This document shows positions 57,075-64,000 of a stretch of DNA of 64,000 nucleotides, piece after piece (position 1 is the first letter of the stretch; each line of letters opens with the position of its first letter). Below the pieces are notes generated by a model. The model searched no databases, was not told the DNA's origin, and was given only the letters and a program-made list of their open reading frames with translations. Origin of the DNA: Gonocerus acuteangulatus (taxonomy: Eukaryota > Arthropoda > Insecta > Hemiptera > Coreidae); assembly GCA_946811695.1 (NCBI GenBank), contig OX328125.1:99413143-99477142 (forward strand), in the 5' to 3' direction. A program made the position numbers and the translations under genes.

Positions 57075-57135
57075 TGACTATAGTCCGTTCAGATTGACGG
57101 AAAATTTCAGTTGCGCATGCGCGAAGATCAGAGGG
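57075..57135 (+). mobile_element. Solo end of TTCAGATNGACGGAAA MITE
   Basis: ACTATAGTCCGTTCAGATTG and then ACGGAAAATTTCAGTTGCGC match the ends of the element at 41.2-41.8 kb. No partner end was found downstream. Confidence 0.55.
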
Positions 57136-57390
57136 TAATAACCCTTTCACTGCCCCTTCTGTTCGGCCATTTGCAAAGCTGAATAAACTGTTGTAGATAT
57201 TCTAACCTATATCATTCAATCCGAAATATTTTTATTTAACTTCGCATTTTTTTATTTTTTTTTGCTAAAAAGAAGGCATATGCACAAGTTTAAAGAGACG
57301 ATTCTTCCTAGCCGCCAAATCATAGAGGATTGCTCAGCACTCAATAAATACCTCGAAGTTCCTAATACGCGACGAACTGCATCAGCACTC

Positions 57391-58515
57391 TAAGGATACG
57401 TTCATGGTGAGGATTCATTCTGCGATGCTACGATAGCTACTCCGATGAGCGCTGCCCCGATGTAAAACAAACACATGTATTAAGGTGCGAGTGTTCATAG
57501 TGAGGATCCTTACTTCCGATGCTATTCTCGCACTCGCGCAGTGACCGCGGGGAAGAACAAATATTTTGTTTTCTCCTCGCAGTGAGGAGGGAAGCCGCGA
57601 TGTAGGCCTGACTGTGATTGGTTCCTTCAAAAGGACTCTAGTGCGCAAGTCACCTACCCTCTCTCATTACTTCATCTTGTGTGATTATTCTTTTTTGGTT
57701 ATTTCGTTGTTGAGATGAAAGAAAATTGGGTCTTTTTGCGAAGACTACATCCAGTTACTTTTGAAGTATTTATTTAGTTAAGTGATTTATAACAGTTACT
57801 CGTACTCGCTGATAAGCTTACTGATTAGCTTACAGGTTCTTTGCTGGTTATCTTTTACTACTTGACTCGTTATCTACGGTTATAATTCATATTAGATAAT
57901 GGCAAGTAATATTTATTAATAAAAAGGTTAATATGATCAAAATCAATTCTCTCAACTATGAAAAAAGTTATTAAGCATTAAAGTTGACTGTTTTGCAGGT
58001 TATGAAGGATAACAAACAACGATATTTGTAAACAAACATATTTTATTCCTTTTATCTCTCTCTTTTTTGGATCTTTTACATTTATTAAGCAATACATGAT
58101 ATGCGTTTCCGCTCGCTACGCTTCGCTCCACTCGCTCAAGAAGATATAAGAAAACTCTAGCCAATCCAACTCGCAATTAATAGAATTTTATTAATTTAAG
58201 CGACTCTAGTCTATCCAACTCGCTAAAATTATTAGGATTCCATTAATTTTTCCGAGTAAGAAACCAATCCCTTTTTCTTTGTCAGAAACATCGCGAACTA
58301 ATTGTAAAGGCTCATTTTTTCTCACTAACATAAGCAGAGCTTTTTCATAAACAAAAGCTAATTCACTGTTGAAGGTTACTTTGCTCCCAGCAAGAACCAA
58401 TGCAATGGTGAGTCAGCATGAACACCCTCCATCGATGTAGAATACATCGGGGCAGCGCTCATTGGAGTAGCAATCGTAGCATCGCAGAATGAATCCTCAC
58501 CATGAACGTACCCTA
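57391..58515. mobile_element. Long-TIR element with ACGTTCATGGTGAGG ends
   Basis: The left end (57391-57455) and right end (about 58448-58515) are inverted copies of about 70 bp: GTTCATGGTGAGGATTCATT and GAGCGCTGCCCCGATGTA. The interior (57958-58225) carries a fragment of the GAGCGAGCG foldback family, including GAAAAAAGTTATTAAGCATT and its AGGTTATGA end. Flanks do not show a clear duplication. There is no transposase frame. Confidence 0.75.
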
Positions 58516-58519
58516 AAGC

Positions 58520-59917
58520 CTGTTACGCTCTCTCGCCTGGTCACCGGCGGTCAAAACACAGACAAGTAGGGCCAGGAGACCAGGCCGAGCGACAGTATTA
58601 CAAGTACATTATTGTAAAACCGTTTCGTTTTTAGGAATCATTCGTACATTATGAGCTCTGTTTATTTTGGAAAATGCGATAAAATAAGTGAAAATATTGA
58701 AGTAGGAAGATATTAACGCGATTTATTTTTAATTTACCTCGATATTTCGAATCAATTGCATGTTCCATGGTCACAAGTGGACATTAAATACTGATTGACT
58801 GTTTTGAAATATCGAGGTCATTTTAAAATAATTTGAAAACATATATTTTTTAAATTTATTTCATTAAATTAACATTTTATTGCCAAATTATCAAATAAAA
58901 GCACAAAAAAAAAAAGAAAAGAAAGATTCAAAATAAATCTAAAATTTCAGAATCATGCAATTGAAGTGGTAGTAGAAAATTGCAACTCTGAGCGTTCTTA
59001 GTTAGAGAGCGGCCAAAAGTCGCTTTTGGGTCGCCACTACACAACGCGTCGCCCGGGCGACTAGCGACCAAGTGCGTAAGCGCCCATTGAAACTATGGCG
59101 AGAGTCATAGTAGCCATAAGGGCTAGTACGCACTACAGCATAATTTTACAGGACTCGTCTGAGCATATGGAGTAATTGGTGACAAATATTAAAGCTTACC
59201 AACCTGTATGATAAAATACAAATAAGAAAAAAGTAATAAATAAACTAAAGGAGGAGCCAGAACAGTTCCACTGAAGTAGTTTTGAAGACCAAAAAACTGG
59301 AAGGGCGGAATAACCCTGTTGTTGATCACCCAGGAATAAAAACCGCATCTTTCTATGTACCACTGGCGCGATTAAAATGCTGATCGCCAGCATAATTTAT
59401 GCATTTTTAAGTAAATGCACTTAATAAATATATATTTTTAAGTATGAATATTTAGATAAAATGTTATGATGGAAAGCAGGATGGTCACTGGAAAGCTGAC
59501 TAGATAAGGATAAAAAATTACTCGTATGTCAACCTTAATAGCCAAAACCAGATAATTACCAGCGGCCATCTGTGCTAGAAATGTTAGGATCCTCTAGGCG
59601 ATTTCACTAGAAACTGACGCTAAAAGAGAAACGAACAGCCTTGACCAAATTCCATGCGACGTTAGCATCCAATAGCCAGTCCCTCTAGGAGATGTCATAA
59701 TTGGAAAACCAAACTCATTTGGTTAACTAATAATATGGAAATTGAGTTCAGCTGGATCACTGGAAGGTGGAGCAGACCTAAGCATGTGCAGATGGAGTTA
59801 CTTCACATATGTTCATCTGTCGTATGATGATAATATTATGGATGTTTAAGCTTCTCTAGCAAATGTTACCACTAACTGGACGGATCGGAGGTGCCTTAAT
59901 TATACACACAGAGATTC

Positions 59918-59955
<38 letters not shown>

Positions 59956-60015
59956 GTAAATTTTATGAAACACTCTGTACCGGAATTGTGGGATTAGAGT
60001 ACAGTATAGTCCGTG
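58520..60015. other. No gene recognised; poly(T) at 59920-59952
   Basis: GC-richer stretches near 58550-58590 and 58990-59150 (for example CACAACGCGTCGCCCGGGCG) may be transposon ends, but I could not pair them. The 33-T run at 59920-59952 may mark a minus-strand retroposon tail. Confidence 0.45.
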
Positions 60016-60017
60016 TC

Positions 60018-60178
60018 TTGACGCCCACAAGGAGAAAAGGCTTTTCTTTTAAAAAAACAAAAAAAACAAAAAAGAAAATACATCAGCACTCCCCTGGATA
60101 CCTGTAGACAACCCGTCCTTGTAAAAATTTATGTTATTTACAAATACCTAAACGTTAAATTTTATGTAAATAAAAATG
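60018..60178 (+). mobile_element. SINE family 1, body fragment
   Basis: GGCTTTTCTTTTAAAAAAAC, an expanded A-rich block, CATCAGCACTCCCCTGGATA, GTAGACAACCCGTCC and a tail of ACGTTAAATTTTATGTAAAT follow the family order. The tRNA head is lost. Confidence 0.65.
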
Positions 60179-60277
60179 ATTCCATGTACCTTTTTTTCCA
60201 TCGTCTGCGATTCGAGAGCGAACGGACATCATTGAATAAAGTATTAAAATTTGTTTGATTAGAAAATAATCTTGTTT

Positions 60278-60279
<2 letters not shown>

Positions 60280-60330
<51 letters not shown>
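60280..60330. repeat. Poly(T) run of about 51
   Basis: Uninterrupted T run; possibly the tail of a minus-strand retroposon. DNA from 60331 to 60835 shows no recognisable feature. Confidence 0.9.
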
Positions 60331-60331
<1 letters not shown>

Positions 60332-60837
60332 TGTTCATATAATGTTTGTATATTTCTATTATTTGAGTGTAGTGTCAATGTGGTTAGGTAATAAGGAGAA
60401 ACCTACTTGTCTATCACAATCAGCTAAATGACTGCCTTTTAAAACTGAACCAAGATAGCTTTATTTGACATGAAAGGACTCCTTGGGGATGACAGCCACC
60501 ACATTAACCAGACCAATATGAAGACTAAATAGAGAAATTCTTTGAAATGTTTGTAGAAAGGGATTTTCAAGTAAGAGGTTTCTGGTTCATTACAATACCA
60601 GCCATCCCAAACGCTAACGCAGCAATTTTCGAAGAGTTTGCAAATAGGATTAAAATCAACTGCGCATAATCGAAGAGACCACCTTTTTTTTTTGTTGGGC
60701 ATTTTGAATCACCTTACGTTAACTGACGAATATTTTTACTGGCAAGACAAAATGAAGAGTAAGGTACTATTTAAACCGCACTTTCGGTGACTAAATATTT
60801 ATTTTTTATGATTAAAATGTGTCAAACATGACCGCTC

Positions 60838-60940
60838 AGTCTGTTGTGTACCTGAATGGGTGACCGTACACTTGCTATTGGCATTATAAAAGAGTGGCAA
60901 CCTATAGATATAGCCCCGCACTAATAGCAATAAGAATTAA
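60838..60940 (+). mobile_element. 5S rRNA-derived SINE, 3' fragment
   Basis: Only the 3' part of the 5S body remains (GTACCTGAATGGGTGACCGT, GGCATTATAAAAGAG). The family tail follows (GGCAACCTATAGATATAGCC, CTAATAGCAATAAG). Confidence 0.75.
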
Positions 60941-61027
60941 ATACAAACGATTAAGAGGGTGCTACAAATCATATTTGAATTTTATCCACCATCTTCATAA
61001 CTTTTATTATTTAAAATCAGATGCATA

Positions 61028-61379
61028 CAGGGCCGCCACCTCTCAGAGCCGGGCATTCTAAAATTATTTTCACCTTGAGTTTTGAGCGAAATGGGAATAA
61101 ACGCCGACAATCGGTGCAGCAAAGGTTACTTTCGGTACTTTTAGTTTTATTACGACTCCTAATGAAATATACTATTCTGGGACTGCACTTGTTTTGTCGT
61201 TCATGTACATTAAAAAAATATAGATCCAATTCAAATAATTATAGGCTACGCTCGCCTATATTTCTCAACCCCATTCTTTTTACAAGCTCTTAACCTATAC
61301 ATTTTTTCCAATTAGAGAGGCCAGGTCCGGGCCCGGGACAACAGTACCCGGTAGTCCCCCCCCCCATGTGGCGGCCCTG
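61028..61379. mobile_element. hAT MITE (CAGGGCCGCC family), copy 3
   Basis: 352 bp, starting CAGGGCCGCCACCTCTCAGA and ending CCATGTGGCGGCCCTG. Perfect 8-bp duplication GATGCATA at 61020-61027 and 61380-61387. It gives the uninterrupted reference for the copy split at 32.5-33.6 kb. Opposite frames across it are not genes. Confidence 0.95.
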
Positions 61380-61387
61380 GATGCATA

Positions 61388-62106
61388 GAGTTAGTTGAGG
61401 GGATAAGTCATAACGGAATGGTGGGGGGGGGGGATTAACATTCTCTAATTAGGATCTAGGTCAAATCAAAAGCATTTTCCTGCCAGAAACGCTCTATTGT
61501 TACGCCAGGCAATGTCGCTTTCAGAAGTCAATGTTCCATCTCCAGTGCCCTAATTACAATCTGCAAGTCGATACAACGGGTTTCTTGAGAATGGATCTTA
61601 AGGGGACGCTTCAACGAAAACGGATGTAACTGTATGAGATTTGGTCGAATCAACAACATTTGTATTGGAACGGTTCTTTGGTTTGATCTAGATTCTAGTA
61701 TTAGTTCTACACCTCAAAATTAGGCACTGCACATTATTATATGAATAAACAAATAAAAACAATATTTGACAAAAAGAAATTTTATCATTGATAAAGTTAC
61801 ATAATGAATGCATTGACCTTTATATCTAGCAACGCAAATATGCAAACCAGAGGATTGAGGACTTCCTGTAGAAACTTATCTTAGTCAAACCAATACCTTT
61901 AAATCCAATATATATAAAGTGTCCCATTCACAACTTTTAGTTCCTGTAACAATAATTCGAAACGCGCAACAACAAAACAACCATTGAAAATAAAACCGTA
62001 ATTTCTAATCCGGCCAAAGGTTTATTGTGCTTCGTGAAAGGGGATTTTAATGACTATGGAATAGTGAAAGAGGAACCACTGTCATAACAGCGGAACATCC
62101 CAAGAA
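61388..62106. other. No gene recognised
   Basis: A G run at about 61423-61434; the remainder is unique-looking AT-rich DNA. Confidence 0.45.
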
Positions 62107-62208
62107 GTGGCTTACGTAAGGGGGATATCTCAAGGAGTCCCGCAAGCCTCTAGTCTGAGCCCTATTCTATATGCAGTTTTCAATGCACTCATTTCTAACT
62201 ATGCATAA
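62107..62208 (+). pseudogene. Reverse transcriptase fragment (non-LTR type)
   Basis: One frame reads VAYVRGISQGVPQASSLSPI and then LYAVFNALISNYA before a stop. The GVPQxSxLSPxLY pattern is the conserved RT motif just after the first catalytic region in LINE polymerases. Only about 33 codons survive. Upstream sequence continues in a different frame, and no YxDD box follows. A very decayed relic, too short for clade assignment. Confidence 0.75.
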
Positions 62209-62794
62209 CTATTATTATTATTATTATTATTATTTTTTTTTTACAATACCTTGATTCAAATATTTATATTCAAAAATGGAAATTTCAATAGTCCATAAGG
62301 AAAAGAGGAATACACCAACACCGGATGAGAGGGGAACCACTTTACAGAGAGATACCGGTTCCACTGACTTCCGGTATGACACACAATCTCCGATCCCAGT
62401 CTTTCAAGCCGGCTTTGCAAGAACAGCAACCATGTATTTAATGGGCGTTTGTTTGGATTTAAGGAACTCTACCCGGTGAGTGCAACATTATCAGCCGATC
62501 ATTCCTCTGCACGTTCTGCTCAATATTCCAAATATATACCTTGCAACTGACACTAAACCTTCTATCAGTCGATTTCAGGAACAATGTTATCAGTATAAAC
62601 AATAATTTAAGGAATTGACAGACCATCATGCCTATTTAATCCTTCAGGTCATATGATGGAAAACAAAGAGAAAATTTAATATGGCTGGTTCCCTTCAACA
62701 AAACAAGAAAGAAAAACATATAGCTACATTCCTAAATATACCTAGGACTTTGCGGCCGAACGCAAATTAACAACATGACAATAACGATCTCAAT

Positions 62795-62852
62795 TCTCTT
62801 TTTCTTTTTTTTTTTCTTTTTTTTTTTCTTTTTTTTTTTTTCTTTTTTTTTT
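62795..62852. repeat. (T8-12 C)n low-complexity tract
   Basis: Runs of eight or more T separated by single C. DNA between 62209 and 62794, and between 62853 and 63365, shows no recognisable feature. Confidence 0.9.
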
Positions 62853-63366
62853 CAAGGTGCGTCAAAAACACCACAAATAAAAGAGGGAAGTGCCTTATAA
62901 TTAAAATCGGTCTATTAGGGTCCGGGGAACTTGAAATAGTATTGGTTTTGAGAGTGGACGATGAGTGTATTTGTCGGTTAGTGCTTCAATTGCGCTGAGT
63001 AAGTACCATATAAAGCAGTACGTTCCTAATATCTGTGATAGGTGATAATTATTTACCTTGATACTCCCAATTGATGTTAATTTTCTTACCTGAAACATAA
63101 AAGAAAAAATTAATATCATAGACTAAGTTATAGACTAAATATTTATATCAATAATTAAGATGAGCCAATGTGACAACAACAAAATAAAAAAGAAGGACAG
63201 CAGCAAGGACGTGTATATGAAGAAACCCATAGTTCTCTACACATAGTAGGGTTAAAGCACAATGCTTTGCAGTCGTTCGTAAGAGAAAAAATAAGTATTC
63301 ACCATATCGCATTTTTTAGCCAAAACAAAAGGCCAACCAGAATATATTATCATACAGAATATATCA

Positions 63367-63555
63367 ACCCCCCCCCCCCCCCGGTAGTCGTGAGGGTTAA
63401 TGGTTATATTCCACAAGGGGTAATTGGTTTTCTTTGGAAAAAAGAAAATCCGTCATCCCTATTTTGGCTAGAAAAGGGTGGTAACCTGTAGAAAACCAGT
63501 CCAAACAATCTGCGTTATGAATAAGTTGACGGTATGATTTAAATAAATAAGTACT
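63367..63555 (+). mobile_element. SINE family 1, head partly replaced by a C run
   Basis: A C run (63367-63382) leads into GGTAGTCGTGAGGGTTAATG. The family body follows (GGTTTTCTTTGGAAAAAAGA, CGTCATCCCTATTTTGGCTA, GTGGTAACCTGTAGAAAACC), then the tail GACGGTATGATTTAAATAAA. The B-box is eroded. Confidence 0.75.
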
Positions 63556-64000
63556 AGTTGCTTGGTCTTTATTTTTCCTGATTCTCCAGCAGTTATTGCT
63601 AGAGAATATTCTTGGAGGATATTATGCCGGTGATTCCTCAACTCAGTTGGAATCAGTGAAACATCTTGCACTCAAAACAGCTAACACTGGTAAAACTACC
63701 TGTGAATAATGAAAACATACTTTTAAGAGGAAATAAAAAAAGCCGCATGATCCAAGGTATTTCTCGGGAACCGATGGGCCTCGAGGATATGGCAGAGTCC
63801 TCGGAGGGAAAGAGGTATGGAGAACCTTTAAAAAAAAGTTACTCTGGATCATGGTCGCAAGTTACTCGAGGCGTTTTCCAGTCAGAAGAAATTCAATTTG
63901 AAAATCAAATTAGTAATCGAACCGTAGGAATCTAATTGGACAAGTGCTTTGATTGTCCACGGTAGATAGTTGCGGGGAAAGTCCTTTTGCAGACAATAGC
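63556..64000. other. No gene recognised at window end
   Basis: Overlapping frames of 67-89 codons on both strands (63468-63935) have no recognisable domain. A small inverted pair (CATGATCCA at 63746, TGGATCATG at 63845) may be part of the reason they mirror each other. Confidence 0.4.

Noticed and set aside
63643..63935. Opposing frames of 69 and 89 codons at the window end
   Set aside because: No recognisable domain on either strand; the window ends too soon to judge a larger gene.

Overview
This is eukaryotic nuclear DNA, almost certainly from an arthropod and most likely an insect with a large, transposon-rich, AT-rich genome. The evidence is the mix of repeats: an RNase H-bearing non-LTR retrotransposon, tRNA- and 5S rRNA-derived SINEs, a Tigger-type pogo element, a DUF4817/mariner derivative, hAT-type MITEs with 8-bp target duplications, and DINE-1/HINE-like (Helentron-associated) elements. 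I could not identify the species. I found no intact host protein gene, functional rRNA or tRNA gene, CRISPR array or prokaryotic-style operon. Most of the long open frames are chance, low-complexity or transposon-derived.

Layout. 0.2-3.4 kb: a foldback MITE, then a 5'-truncated non-LTR element (RT thumb, RNase H and zinc knuckle) whose 3' UTR is duplicated around microsatellites. 3.5-12.8 kb: mostly featureless, with two tRNA-derived SINE families, a MITE and a hAT-like MITE. 12.8-18.5 kb: three HINE-like elements from two families and a 5S-derived SINE. 19.2-22.9 kb: a hAT-like MITE, a diffuse degenerate repeat tract and a small repeat with one inverted unit. 23.7-26.7 kb: a full-length Tigger element with 24-bp TIRs and a broken transposase, directly abutting an internally deleted DUF4817-mariner copy. 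26.8-28.6 kb: a 46-bp satellite and a roughly 1.2-kb near-perfect foldback. 29-34.7 kb: nested hAT MITEs and foldbacks with clear target duplications. 37.5-38.1 kb: a three-unit tandem array of decayed 5S-rRNA-like repeats with conserved spacers. 38.5-45.6 kb: several MITEs and SINEs. 46-47.3 kb: a degenerate minisatellite. 48.6-49.7 kb: a hAT remnant and the 3' end of a second non-LTR family. 50.7-56.6 kb: 5S SINE, a large rearranged HINE with an inverted second 5' head, a 25-bp satellite, and a second good HINE copy inside a SINE. 57-64 kb: foldbacks, a third hAT MITE copy, an RT fragment and SINE pieces.

How the parts interact. The window is a record of nested transposition. HINE-like elements sit in the internal A-run of the same SINE family at two places; a 704-bp foldback sits inside a hAT MITE; and Tigger abuts a mariner derivative. 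The non-autonomous elements (SINEs, MITEs, HINEs) depend on proteins not encoded here. The only recognisable protein remnants are the RT/RNase H fragments, the Tigger transposase and the mariner/DUF4817 pieces, and all look inactive. The least ordinary signals are two HINE families with matched asymmetric terminal repeats and variable internal arrays, the double-headed HINE, the 5S-like array, and the long foldback at 27-28 kb.
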